Below the pieces are notes generated by a model. That model had not been told where the DNA came from. It saw nothing but the letters and a program-made list of their open reading frames with translations, and made no database searches. A stretch of 64,000 bases of DNA. Origin: Juglans regia. Lineage: Eukaryota; Streptophyta; Magnoliopsida; Fagales; Juglandaceae. The DNA is taken from contig NC_049904.1 in the NCBI RefSeq assembly GCF_001411555.2, forward strand, positions 30,331,370 to 30,395,369. The letters run 5' to 3'. Shown piece after piece: positions 22,633 through 35,855 of this stretch; the stretch's first letter is position 1; every line of letters starts with the position of its first letter. A program made the position numbers and the translations under genes.

Positions 22633-24494
22633 CTAGAATTTTTCAACCCATAAAACCCCCAGTCCCTCCCATTCTTTTTTGGACAGAAAACAGAGGATTT
22701 TGTATTTTTAAATTTTTTTTTTCGTGTCCATTGCTATTCGCTAAAGAACCGCCATTAATGTCCTCATTATTTCACAATTTATCTTAATTTGGTAAGAGCA
22801 CACCTACATGTTATAACACGCTTTATTTACTAGGTAACATTTTTCAACTGATTTCATCAGAACATGTTCAAAGAGAAAGTGCCATGGCTGTTGTCGAATA
22901 ACTGTAATTTTTAGTTGAGGATGTAGTACCGACTTACTGGAATTCTTCAGCCTACAATGTTCTGATAAGGCCCCTGGGTAGGATAGGAACGTTCACAACA
23001 CCACATTGACCAAGTCATTCCTCTCCAATACAATCTACTGATGATGATTCTAGCAACATCCATCGCAATATATGCTCTACTGTTGTTGGTTCCAACGACA
23101 ATATCTCATGACTCGTAACAATCTATTAAACAGGTTGTTGGTTTCAAGATTTGCCTTTATGGCATCGTCTTGCCCATTGGTTGAAAAACGTAGGACCAGA
23201 CAGATTGGACTCTTTTGATTTTTTTTTTTTCTACTAAATTCTAGAATTAAGAATTTAAGACTAAGGGATAAAAATATGAAATAGATCGCATATTATTTAT
23301 TGAATATTTATAATGTGAAAGTAACTTCATAGGTTTATCTCTCTCAAAAAAAAAAAAAAAATCACCAAATCTGAATTTCGTGAGAGGGGGCCTCACCTCA
23401 TTCCCCCTCTCATTCCCTATTTTCTCTTTTATTTTCCTCTTTCTCTCTCTCATTCCCTCATTTCTTAGTTTATTTTTCTTCCCTCAAGGCTGAAAAAATC
23501 AAATCTACAGTTTTCCAACAACTCTCGAGAGACACACACAATACAAGAAGACTCACAGACCACAAAATCGTTCAGAGGATAGTGACGGTTTTGCTTAAAT
23601 CACCGCATGTGGTCCTCACGCACCGGATCACCACACCAAATCTTTCAAATCTGACTTTTGTAGCTGAAAAAAGACAAGTTTGTTGCCTTTCACACGCCAT
23701 CAAAGTCTATAGAAATTGGTCCAAACTGTAATCTATTTTTTTTCGTTCTTTCCTTATTGTATAGTAAAAATAAAAAAGAAGTTAGTCTCTTGGACGGTTT
23801 TTCCGTAGAGATTGAGTCCTCACTTTCTATGAATGGTGAAGTAGAGTCTCTGTTTAGACAGAGTGCTGTCTCTTAGACGTTTGTCTGTAAAGAGTCTCAG
23901 TAGCAATGAAATCTAGACTAGTCTAGTAGTGTACTGGTAGAACTCTAAATGGTTGATATGAGAATATCTCCACATGTATCTGATCATGAATTTAAGTTTC
24001 TCTTGATGAATAAATGAATGAATGAATGATAACATTTTCTTTAAAAAAAAAATCATAGGTTTATCTTTCTCTCTCTGGAATCTAGAGTTCGATCAAGAAC
24101 TATTTATTGAATATTTATATTGTGAAGCAGCTTGATATGTCTAAAATCTTGAAATTAAGTCAAAAACTCTAAAGAAATCTAAATTGGGACGGGACCAGAT
24201 CACCTAACTCATTTTCTTCGTTTCGTTTCTCATTTTAATATGATGATCACTAATTTATGTATTGTAAATCTAATATATATGGGGGCTTTTGCTAGAGCCC
24301 CTCTCACTCCAGGCCTCCTTTTTGTTTTTAATTTTATTAATGCACGTAATTCACGCACGCGCGCAACCTAAACTTCAATTTGGTTTAGATCGCCACAATA
24401 GGAAGAGTTGGTTAGGTACGTAGATTCTGATCAGTTTTTCTCAGCATCAACGTCTTGGATTAGGGTTTTCATAATTATGTACAAAAAAATACAT

Positions 24495-24530
<36 letters not shown>

Positions 24531-26381
24531 GGTATGCATGCGATCGAAACAAACTCCATTATTAATGCTCCCTGTGTCTTTAGGTGGCCGATGGCGACCA
24601 TTTTTTCAACCTTTTAGGCTGGAAAAAAGTAAAAACAAAACAAAAACAGAGAGAGCACTAGTAGTGGACTAATTGTGCTAATCGAGATATTTTAAAATCA
24701 AAGAGTATTCGCATTTGCTTCATTAAAATCATCTTTAAAATTTGATGAAAAATACATATTTTCTATAAATTCAAAACCTCCCTAACCATAACCACACATT
24801 TAATTAGCCATTGAATTCATCAAAATAATAATATAATATTATTTTTAATAAAAATATATTTTTTTTCATATTTTACAATTACACTAATCATATGTTAATT
24901 AATAATTTAATTTGATTCTTACATTATTATTACAAGACGGTTGGAGATTAAACGTAAATAAAAAAGACTGTTGGAGATTAAAAGTGAATAAAAAATAAAT
25001 TTGATGGGTGAACAGTAGCCTTTCAAATTTGAAGAAACTCATACATTTACTGTAACTAAAAACTTCTCACTTATCTTTTTAGCTAATATAATACAGTTCT
25101 ATTTTGATGAAATTTATCATATTTTACATTTGGTTAGATTTTTTATGAAGTCCATGTCAATGCTCTAAAAGTACTAATAATGGACTCAACAAAGCTAAAA
25201 TTTAGTCAAAATTTAACTAAGATGCACAATAAAGTGAAATAATAGAATCAACAAATGAACAGTAATTATAGCCCAAGCTAGGTTATTTCACTGGCCAAAT
25301 CAGACCAGCATCATAGGCTGGCTAAATATTATTTTAGACTAAATAAATCATTTTCCTATTGTATGCTACTCTCCCCGCAAGAAGAAAAAATGAAAGAAAA
25401 ACCACAAACGTATGAGCTTCAATCCCACGCCGAATTCCTGTCTGGGACGAAGCTTTTTAGTACACATCCTGAATCTGTTATGATCACTATTTTGTTTGAC
25501 GTTGAAAATGAAAAACTTTTAATATCTATTTTATAAACTTTTCTTTTATGAGTATTTGATATCCAACAAAAGCTGGGCTTTAACAGATGTGTTGTTGGCT
25601 TAGTAATAAAAAAATAATAATGTGTACGTTTTTTTTTAAACGAATAAAGATTCAAATTATAATTAAAATTAAAATAAATAAAAATTTCAAAATTAATATT
25701 TTAATAAAATAATGATCATAAATTTGGAGAGTATTATTTGGTGTTGTTGAAAAGTAGTTAGTTAAATTTATAAAAATGAATTTTCTAACTAAATTTTTAC
25801 CGGACGTTATTGAGTCTACTACTTATAGTACTCTAATTCCAATATTAATATTACCAAACAATTGCCAAGAATATCTTTGATCAATTGGAAATACCTCAAT
25901 TTTTCAACGATGTACTTTAGAATAAATTTATTTTAGTGAAATCATTATAATAAAACTGTTTAATTGTGATCAATTATTTCTTGTAAAAATAATTATTTTT
26001 TATTAAAATGAATTTATTTTAATTATAAATAGTAATTTTCATCACATATAATCCGTCATAAATAATCATTTTTCTTGTAGTGAATCTCGCTAAGGTATTT
26101 TATCTTGCCGTGATTTATTTGCAACGGAATAGGAATGCTACTCTACTTATACGTACCAAACGTTCCTTGATTACTTTGCGAGCTTTTCAGCAAATATAAG
26201 TACATAAAATCATCAGTCTTTCGAATATAAAAGCTTTAAACAGTATCTAAAAAAAGGATCGTAATTAATTACTCATGTCCTAAGAAAATATATATATATG
26301 AAAAAAAATCTCTATGCTGGATATATAACGCTGTTTAAGGTTTTACACATGAGGGAAATTATTAGGGAAGATGATCATTAA
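22633..26381. other. Gene-free interval between PHO2 and the CASP-like gene
   Basis: No supportable coding sequence. It contains the retroposed insertion listed at 23346-24052, an (AT)n run at 24497-24526 and AT-rich relics. The rest shows nothing I can name. Confidence 0.55.
23346..24052 (+). mobile_element. Retroposed 707-bp insertion with 19-bp target duplication
   Basis: The same 19-bp sequence starting TCATAGGTTTATCT flanks the block (23327-23345 and 24053-24071, 18 of 19 identical), and the insertion ends in an A-run (24043-24052). This is the signature of target-primed reverse transcription. The interior is not AT-rich like its surroundings but has no intact frame I recognise, so it may be a LINE remnant or a retroposed transcript. 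It also starts with an A-run at 23346-23361. Confidence 0.6.
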
Positions 26382-27130
26382 CTAGGACATCCAGTAGGCA
26401 GTATCATGAAGAGAGTAGATGAGAAGAAGCAAATACATTATTGCAGCAAGAAGACCTGATATTAGAGCACCAGTGGCTTGGTTGCAAAACTTAGCAACTT
26501 CTCCACAAATCGGCAGCCAACCGGCATGGATGTTCCCTTTCTTTCCCACATAAGCTACTGCCATCGCCGCCGACACGCTTGAGATCAGTAGCATCGCTAC
26601 AACCTTAAAAATACAGAAAGATAAAATTAATAATCATTAACAACAAACATATATACTTCCCTTAAATTTTTTTATGAGAATAAATAACATATATATGTAC
26701 GTATTTAAGGCCTCATTACCATATCTAGGATCATAACCAAGCGCGAAAAGGAATTCTTTGAAGAAAGAAAGAGAACAATCAGGCTGTACCCACTTGCAAT
26801 TGCTTCTGCTACCACGAAGTACCTATATTTTATATAAATATATATATATATATATATTTGTTTGGAAATCATATCAGTAGTACTAGTGAGAAATAAGATC
26901 GGTAAGCTAGACAGATATTGATCTCATAAATCCTATTTTTGCAGCCTAAAAATCGAATAAAAAACTTACTTGAAGGCCGGTTCGTAGCTGTATTTCGCTT
27001 TGAAAGTGAAGTGCATGACTTCAGTAGAATCATGAGCTGTGACCATGACTAGGGTTGCTGCTAATGTTGCAGTCAAGGCTAGGAGCCTTAGCAAAAGGGT
27101 GAAGATCATCTTCCAGGTCTTAGTGATCAT
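26382..27130 (-). CDS. CASP-like membrane protein, CASPL1 group
   Basis: Member of the CASP/CASP-like family, four-helix plasma-membrane proteins related to MARVEL; Casparian-strip members build membrane scaffolds for wall modification. Exons (minus strand) 27130-26970, 26822-26720 and 26603-26382 join to 161 residues, a normal length for CASPL1. Four hydrophobic helices lie at about 8-32, 55-74, 81-107 and 132-155. The family's conserved Arg in helix 1 (Arg15, in LLLRLLAL) and Asp in helix 3 (Asp87, in MILDM) are present. So are the extracellular [13 protein letters not shown] segment with Cys121 and Cys128 and the [16 protein letters not shown] motif, typical of CASPL1C/1F types. The start is the only ATG giving helix 1 complete. 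A TATA box lies about 190 bp upstream. The exact subgroup and expression site cannot be told from sequence. Confidence 0.9.
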
Positions 27131-27320
27131 GATGGCCGCCGGAGATCGACGTCGATCGAGCTACCTTCAACGAGTAAATTAAGTGAATGAAGAAGATGGG
27201 TATAATTACTTTCGTGCGTACGTACTTTCTCTTGGGGAAGCTAGGTCATAAAATTAGCGGAGAAAATACTGGATGAAAGAGTGGAGTGAGGAGTTCAAGT
27301 GCATTGGAAGGACACAGCTA

Positions 27321-27328
27321 GTATATAG
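27321..27328 (-). promoter_or_regulatory. TATA box of the CASP-like gene
   Basis: CTATATAC on the minus strand, about 190 bp before the start codon. It would set transcription near 27290 and a 5' UTR of about 160 bp. Confidence 0.5.
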
Positions 27329-28308
27329 AAAGACGGGGGCGCAATTTATTTTCACTTCCAACCCTAAAGGCAGGAGGGTTTGGTAACCCTATAAATGCAA
27401 TGTCATGAATGGAAGAGTTTAAAAGAAATAATCTACCCAACCTCTTAATTCTATTCATATAATTTCTACGAGTCACATATTTTTTTAATTTTAATTTTTA
27501 ATTTTATTTTTATTAAATATTTAAAATATGAATAATGAATAGAAGAATTGAATTAATTTAAAAAGAATAAATTTAAAAAATATTAAAAAATTTAAAAAAT
27601 ATGATATATGAAGATTGGTGAAGTTGTGTACTATTTGTTCACTTTAAAATAATATGTCTCTAACACTGAGCAAAGAAACAATACATGCAGACAAATAATG
27701 AAACCGGATATTAAGAGTCCACCAATAATCACTTCAAACGTGTGAAGTTTTGAAAGATTTTTTGGCTTTATATTATGAAAAATGATATTTCCACTTAATA
27801 AAAATTTATAAAAACTTATTTGTTCACGTATAAATTATTGATATACTGTAAATTATAAAATTTAAATTTTAAATTTAAAAATAAAATAAAATTAATAAAA
27901 TAAATCTTGTAAATAAAAATATAAAAAAAAAATTATAAGTATATAATATAGCACCACTTTATAAAAATGGTGCTACTTTGTTGCTGCATTTGTTTACTTT
28001 GTGTGTCGCTTAGTAAATTAATTTTTTTTAATATTTTTTAAATATGTTTAAATATTTTTAAAAAATAGAAATATATTAGTAATCATTTTCTTAATTATTA
28101 AAATAAATTAAAATAAATAAATATTAAAATAAAAAACAAATTGAAGAGGATAGTAAAATTATTCCACTTATATTATATATTTGGTACTGCCAGCAAGGAC
28201 CTCTCACTGGTTCGTCCAACTACCCCGCATAAACTGTACGGGTGATAGCAGTTCTGAACACGAATAATTATGGCTTCTTATTATGGCCGGACTTGATGAA
28301 TATCACAG

Positions 28309-28311
<3 letters not shown>

Positions 28312-28359
<48 letters not shown>
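28312..28359. repeat. (AT)20(AC)n compound microsatellite
   Basis: About 20 AT units pass directly into a short ACACACAC run; the longest AT repeat in the window. Confidence 0.95.
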
Positions 28360-28360
<1 letters not shown>

Positions 28361-28701
28361 CAGTTAGTACGGTTCTTGAACGTGGCAGATGAGTTGGGTG
28401 GTAACAGTTTTTAATTTACCTGAAGAGCTGGGACAAGTAGTAGTTGAAATCCTTTCAATTGCCATAAATAAAGTTGAGCTACCTGCATGCACGCCGGCCA
28501 AAATCTTCTGATCAATATGTTTCAAAATTTATCTTTCAAATTCAAAGTCACGTCGACTTTATGTGGAGCCTCACAATGACTATGTGATCGCATGCATGCA
28601 TGCATCTCACATGAGAGGAAAACAATAATAAATAAATAAATAAAAGCTTAATTAAACAAGTATTAATTAATGACCTGATCAAAAGGTTTGAGAGAGAGCT
28701 A

Positions 28702-28870
28702 GGCTACGTTTAAACATTGAATTGAATTGAATTGATATAATAAAATATTATTTTTTAATATTATTATTATTTTAAATTTTAAAAAAATTAAATTATTTAT
28801 TATATTTTATGTTAAAATTTTAAAAAATTATAATAATAAGTTGAGATGAGTTTAGTTACCAAACGAAGCC
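28702..28870 (-). mobile_element. Tourist-like MITE copy
   Basis: Ends GGCTACGTTTAAAC and (reverse complement) GGCTTCGTTTGGTAAC are inverted repeats. The interior TAATATTATTATTATTTT and TTATTATATTTTATG match the copy at 2201 in the same orientation. The flanks CTA and TGA suggest a mutated 3-bp duplication. Confidence 0.65.
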
Positions 28871-30328
28871 TGAACTAGCTATCAGAATTTCTTTTTCCTG
28901 TAGGTTGCCTCCACCACAGTTGACTCGAAGACTCTCTAATTGAGGGAGTACTTTTTTGTGTTAACATATAGATTAAATAATAAAATTATTAATTTAATTA
29001 AATTCTTTAAGACAAGTAGTATATAATTTCAGATTTTGTGGGTTGATAGAGAGAGGCCGCTCCAATAGGGATTTTGTTTCTTTATTAATTAATTAACATC
29101 GCTAGCTGCCCGTGTGATCTACTAATTAATTAGTTGCAGTAATTTCATCATTTGTTTGTCAAATTAATGGATTCAAGTCATACGCACTACACCAAACATG
29201 AACAACATATTCATGATTAATAAATTTGTTGAAGTTTTGATATTTATAAGATTGGTACATGACACGTACAATATTATCAATATTTGATGTGACATATTTT
29301 AGTATCAAAATAATTATCAATAAATTAGAAACTTATAAATCAAATAAATCTATATAATTATGGAAAAATTATATATTTTTAAAGAATTTTATTCTTCATC
29401 ATTCTCACACACCACATTTTTTTTTATTTTTTTGAAAATATTTTTTTAATTTTATTTTTCTTAAACTTATTAAAATTCAATTCATCATTTATATAACATA
29501 CATTTAATAAGAAAAAAAAATATAAAAAAAAATGTAGTATGTGTGTTGGATGAAAATACCAATAGAAATTTTATTTTTTAAACTATGAACTTTCAAATTA
29601 TAGGCTGACAAGGGTCAGTGTAAAGTCAGCTTCAAATTTATTTTTCACCAAACATTTATAGCCTTATAGGTGCATGGCTCCAGCGTCCACTCCACATCAT
29701 GTACGTATTTGATGCTTTTTTTTTATTTTTTTATTTTTGAAGAAAACTTCTTCGTTATATGATCATTATGAATTTATGATGCATGTTGTGTAGCTCAGTC
29801 TTCCTTAATGAAGCACTGGAACGACGCCGTGCAGGGATACGCCAATGACTCACGTACAATGTGTCGTTTTGTACTTAAACGTACATACCTAAATTCATTT
29901 GTTGACACATCCAATACAATAAGATAGCTTCATTAGCAATATTAATGCTAGTGGTTGATGAAAAAATAACCTTTAATTTATTTTCTAAATATGAGAATAC
30001 GACAGATGTACATGTGATTTTTTAAGCAGCATTAAATATTTGAAATGATTATTTGCTGGTGAACTTAAAAGTAGTAGGTGAAGCGTATAATGGGATGTGA
30101 ATTGAGTTGAGTTCATATATACTCATTTATACGTCATAAATGGGCCAAACAGCTAATTGCTAAATAATCAATTAGGGTCGTCTATTGGGCCTTCCATTTT
30201 AAGGTATGGGCCTGCCTTTTTCTTCTTCTTTTTTGAGTTCACGCAAGTCTGAAGTCATATCTGTAATAATCATCAATATGAAAAGTTGATGAATAAGTTT
30301 GAAGTTCGAACCGTCATTAATTAGTGAA

Positions 30329-30499
30329 TAATGTTATATACAGTCGTAAAGTTTATAAATATTATATAATTTTTAAAAAAATTAATAAAATCTATTATTA
30401 AAAAATTAATTTTTTTTTATGTAAGTCTCATATTTACTCACTTTGGATGAAGAGATTATATAGCAGTTATATACTCCACGACTGTAAATATCATTTCTC
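30329..30499. mobile_element. MITE copy, same family as 7395-7716
   Basis: The left end AATGTTATATACAGTCGTAAAG and the right end (reverse complement AAATGATATTTACAGTCGTGG) are inverted repeats around an AT-rich core that shares AAATCTATTATTAAAAAAT with the 7395 copy. Confidence 0.55.
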
Positions 30500-33400
30500 T
30501 TAATTAGGTGTGGAAAATATCAAATAGAACGAGAATGCACTCTTTTCTTAACGTGTACCCTTTTTAATTTCAAACGGAATTACATTCACACTATTCATTT
30601 AAACTTATGATAATGTAAATGTCAATTGTCATGTTTATAATTTCAAATTGTAATCATTTTTACCTTCATTTTACGTTGTAAGTTTGAATATTTAATTGCG
30701 TGATCATTGGGAATTAAAATTTAAACAAGATTAGTAGGTGAAGCAAATAGGCAACGGGTTAATTTATGAAGATGGAGTGCGTGCGTGTCTCATATCTATA
30801 AGCAGATAAGTAATATTAGATACAATCATTTGTCGTATAAATATCGTACATTCTTTTTTTAAAAAAATAAAGTACACTATTAAAAAATTAAAATCTTCAT
30901 ATAATTCTGATATTTATTCAATTTTTTAAAAAAGAAATGCCATATTTACCGATAAGATTTCTCTATCTCTTATATCAATGGACTAGAATACATATCCTCT
31001 TCAAATGTGTCCAATTGACAAGCCCAATGGAGTAATACGGTCGCGTAATTGCTGTTCATATTCACGTCAATGTTGTGGTCCATTCCATCTATCAAAATCT
31101 CGCCATCGATGATCTACAACGTGTCCGCTTCGAGAAGAAAGGCCGGTAGGCCAATAGGGAATACTTGTATCAACCATATTTTAAAATAATATTATTTTTA
31201 TAAATTACTTTATATAATATTCCTCATTTAAAATATATATAATTATATAAAAAATTATAAAAAGAATTTTTTATGTCTATTATTTTTCTATTCAAAAAAT
31301 GGGGCTTAAAAAAGTATCACGGCAGCCCTATTCAATCGTACGAAGTGCGTGGAAAACTAAAGTCGCATGTGTTAATGAGATGCGCTTTCAATTGGGATGG
31401 CGCGAATTCGGTGGCGCCACCCTATGATCAGCGGGGGCGCATGCATCTCCATTCTCGCCTACGTACTACAGCGCACATTTCTAGTACGAATCACATCGAT
31501 GGCATTAGCATATGTTTATCACTTCCACTTTTTTCACTTCAACGCTGAGTTAATTTTAACTCTTTTAACAATTTGAATTAGAGATACATTTTTTTTTAGA
31601 ACATTAGAGATACATATTTTGAAGTTTAGATCAAATAAATATTCTAAATAACATTAAATGCTTAATTTATGTTATAAACACGAGTCCTAAGTGATCTTAA
31701 TTTGCCAATGAGTTGTGCTAATTATATTTACAGTCTCATTGATGAGTGAGAGTAAAATGAGAAAAGTATCATTTTAAAAAAAATATTATTATAATTTAAA
31801 TTTTTTTTTAAATATAATTATATGAACTTGTAAACTAACTCTTCTTTTTAAACGAGTTTGTAATTTTGTTTTTTATTTAAAAAAATGCTTGGAAATGGAT
31901 TCCAGGGATTCATTTACAAAAAAATCTCAATTCTATATAAAATATAAAAATTGATTTGTACTTTTAAAATATATATTTTTAATAGAGTGAGATTAATTGA
32001 AAATGAAATTCAAAATAATTATAAAAGAGTTATAGTGTATTATTACTCTTTGCAATTAAATGAAAAGTGTTACAACGTACTAAAAATATATATAAAAAAA
32101 TTTATAAATTAACGAAACTTAATTATTTATTTTAAAATAAAAATAATTTTATATGAAATCGTGTAAATTCATTTAGATATTTTTTTACTACTAAAATGTT
32201 TTTCTTACTCGTTATTAATTGACGTGACATGTCTAAAGATGGACTAAAATCCGATTTCTCCGTAAAAGATTGACAGCCATCTAATTTTAATTGTCTAATT
32301 TTTTTTGTTCTATTATTTGCCGAATATAAAGATATGGGCGGCCGATTTGTTCCATTCAGAAATCCAACTTATTCGTATGCTAATGGGATTCATTTAATTC
32401 ATGCCGTAATTAATACACGTGTCAAAATGTTTGTAATATTCGAAGACAGACAAAAAAAAACAGCAGGTGAGTCACATGCACGAAACTGCATGTTCTATTC
32501 ATTAAACTGTATATACGATCAGAGTCTGGAAGGAACCCAATGTATTGATAATCTGTGGGGACGTAGATCAGGACATTGCATCATGTGTTATGAATCCAGT
32601 TGGTCTTTCTTTTTCAAGGATAGGATCAAAGCTTTGAGAAGATCTCCAAATATCTCCAATGTTTTTGTACTGTCCCTCTGATATTTTAAAGAAAGTGAGT
32701 TACGTTGGACCATACAAGAAAGTTTGATAATACGTAATAAAAAATTTATAAACTTGCATAATTACTATATACGATTCGTTAAATTTAAAATCATGAACAC
32801 TAATCATCAATCGATTGGTGGATACCATTTCTTTTGATACCATTATCTTCCGCCAATAACGATTACAACTTTATGACAATCGTTGGACAAACTTTTCTTT
32901 GCAAGTCGGAGTCATGAAAATGCCACCAAAAGCGTGGCAAATCAACTTTATCAGCGTTTTTATTTGATTTGGGTTCTCATTTCTCCTAAAATATTGATGG
33001 TGAATGATTGCAACGTGCTTTATGTATTTTGAAAATTTTATTTGTAAGTCGGCAGGTAAAGCATATTTTCTATTGTTGGGTTTGTAGAGCCAGCACTAGG
33101 TATAAAATTTGCTTGATATTTGCACGACAGGTGGCTCGAGTGAAGTTCAGACAGATAGTTCGTCCGAGACGCTCAACACTCTACTCGAGTGAATAATGTA
33201 GAAAAGTAAAAATTATGATTTTCGCCGTATGACATTATAAATATATACTTAATGAACAGTTTAGTAGGTCATGAGTATTCTGAATAGTGAGATTTCACCC
33301 CCAAAATGTATTTTGAGATTCCTCAATGATGGGCACCAAGATTGACCTAGTCTTAAAAATCTTTTGTAAGTTCCAGATAGATCAATTATAAGGTTAAAAG

Positions 33401-33680
33401 CCAAGAAGATGAATGAGGCAATGCAATGATTGATACAATCCATTTGAGACGAGTCTAGCAAGAGCTCAACATGCAAGATGGGCTTGAGGGATGAAGATTC
33501 AGTTTTAATTAATTTGATACAAGTTCAAGGAATTCTATTCTCACAAGTTCATATCACTCAGCATAATAAAATCTTCTTCAATTTCGTGGACATAGACACA
33601 TTGCTGAACCACGTTAATTTTGAATCGTGTAATTGATTGTTTGTGTTGACTTTCACTTGTTCATAGTCGATAGTTTCCAC

Positions 33681-34518
33681 TAGGGATTTAAATCGGTCCA
33701 GTTCGGTTCGGTCCGGTCCAGGGGGTGATTGACGAAAACTTTTGGTCCATTATTTTTCCGGACCAAACTGAACCAAACACCCATAGGGATCGAACCAGAA
33801 TGGTAGCTATCAGTTCGGTCTAGTCCGTTTGGTCACGCCTGATTATTATTATTATTTTTATTTCATTTTTTTCAAATAAATTAATAAAAAAGTTTTATTT
33901 AAATTACTAAAATTAAAATTAGGTGAATTCTTAATGTGGATTATGTATCTAATTCATTAAAAAAATATTTAATTAGAAATTTATTTATTATGCTGATAGT
34001 TACTACTTACTAATTTAAATTTTACTCTTTAGTATGCATAATTATTAATAATATCATACATTTTATATATAGTTAATGAATATCAAATAATTTTATTGTA
34101 TATAAATTATTCATGCTTGCTTGCAAGTTCGATATTTTAAAAAAATTACATAATTACTTTAATTGAGTGTAAATAGTAGAGTATGTATGAATATATGATG
34201 TATTAACTATTTACATATAATGACATAAATCATGACATAATTTATAATTTATTATTAATTGACAACATATATCATTTAATATTTTATATTGTCAATGATA
34301 ATAAATTAGATGAAAATTATATCATTAACTTATATAATTACTATATAAATATAATATATTAAAATATCTTAAATATATATAGTTCGGTCCGGTCCAAAAT
34401 TTATAGACCCCGGGACCGTACCTAAATTCTTTGGTCTACAATTTTTTGGGACTGAAACCGATCAATTAGTCCAATCTGATCGGATTTTTCAAGCTGAACT
34501 GAAAACTATATACCCCTA
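33681..34518. mobile_element. hAT-type non-autonomous element
   Basis: Starts TAGGGATTTAAATCGG and ends TATACCCCTA. GGTCCGGTCC-type words lie just inside both ends (33697-33860 and 34380-34490), with an AT-rich centre. The same design recurs at 34847-35478, which has a clear 8-bp target duplication. Flanks GTTTCCAC and CTTTTCAG agree at only 5 of 8 positions, so this copy is probably older. Confidence 0.6.
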
Positions 34519-34669
34519 CTTTTCAGAACATCCATGTCTTTGGCATGGCAAGATTTTATTTTTGCATAAGAAATTTAAAATTTAATTCTCTTACAAATTG
34601 AGTATTGACATTTTGTTAACATAAAAAGTATACTTTACATACCAACTTACAAATAGAATAATTGAATGG

Positions 34670-35847
34670 TAGGGGTGTAAACCGAAACCACACCAACAGC
34701 TACTACACGTTGATAGAATTGGTCGAAATTGGCCGGTAAAGGGGTAGAAAACCAGTGACGTCGGTCTGCCTTCGGCATCGCAAATGTCTAGAAGCTGAGA
34801 AGGAGATGGCTCAGTGTCGATCTCCCTTTGGCGGAGTCGTGACCGTTAGGGGTGATTAACGGTCCGGTCGGACCGAACGGACCGACCGTTTCGGTCTGGA
34901 CCGGACCGGACCGAATGAAAAATTAAAAAAAAATATATTTTTTATATATATTTTATATATAATAATTGTACAATTAACAATATAAATTTTTAAATATATT
35001 ATTAATACTTGTTAATATTCTATAAATTAACAATATTTTATATATATCTTCATTTAATCTATCACTATTAACAATATAAAATTTTAAATATACTATTAAC
35101 ACTTGTTAATATTCTATGAATTAATAAATATATAATATCAATTAGTTAATTATATAGTAATTATATAAATTAATAATATAATTTTCATCTAATTTATTAT
35201 TATTGACCATATAAAATATTTTTTTATTGAGTTTGTTACATAATCCACATTAATAAGTCACTTAATTTAATTTAGTATTTTAAATAAATTTTTTTATTAA
35301 TTAAAAAAAGAAAAAAAAAAGAAGGGCGGACCGACTGGACCGAACCGGACCGGACCGGACCGATAGCTATCGGTCCGGTCCGGTCCCTTTGGGTGTTCGG
35401 TCCGGTCCGGTCCGGAAAAATAATGGACCGAAAATTTTCGGTCCATCGCCGGACCGGACCGGCCTGTTTGCAGCCCTAGTGACCGTGCGATGAAAGAGGG
35501 AAATGGCTTGGCATTGCGATGAGAGAGAGAGAGAGAGAGAGAGAGACTAAAATGAAGGAGAATAGGGGGGAGAGAGAGGATTAACCCAAACAACTTCATT
35601 TCTATTTATTTTATTTTTCCTAAACAGTTTGTATAAAACGAGACAATTTCATTTAAGTAAAATGACGTCGTTTTACTTAAAAAATATATAATATATATTA
35701 TATTGGCCGGTTCAGATCAAGACTAAACCGGCCGGCATTGGTTTCTTCAAATTTCTATCATTTAACGATCGGTTCTTCTCCGATTCCTGACTCCGATAAC
35801 CGGTTTCAGTCGGTGCCAACTAGTTCCATTGATTCTTGTACACCCTA
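34670..35847. mobile_element. Outer hAT-type element, interrupted by a second element
   Basis: Ends are TAGGGGTGTAAACCGAAACC and (reverse complement) TAGGGTGTACAAG. Flanks TTGAATGG (34662-34669) and ATGAATGG (35848-35855) form an 8-bp target duplication with one mismatch, as expected of the hAT superfamily. Removing the nested element and its duplication leaves about 538 bp. No transposase is encoded. A (GA)n run lies at 35521-35546. Confidence 0.75.
34847..35478. mobile_element. Inner (nested) hAT-type element, 632 bp
   Basis: Ends are TAGGGGTGATTAACGG and GTTTGCAGCCCTA. An exact 8-bp duplication GTGACCGT flanks it (34839-34846 and 35479-35486). GGACC/GGTCC repeats lie inside both ends; near the right side they form a long palindrome around TAGCTATC (35362-35369). 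The core is AT-rich and non-coding. Confidence 0.85.
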
Positions 35848-35855
35848 ATGAATGG

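Larger units (their letters stand above)
27400..33680. other. Gene-free interval, AT-rich, MITE-containing
   Basis: No reading frame with recognisable domains. It holds the (AT)n/(CA)n microsatellite at 28312, MITEs at 28702 and 30329, and long stretches of A/T-rich sequence. A 115-codon frame at 32334-32681 has no detectable family features and irregular composition. Confidence 0.55.

Noticed and set aside
32334..32681. 115-codon plus-strand frame
   Set aside because: No domain, no neighbouring exons in frame and irregular composition; most likely chance.
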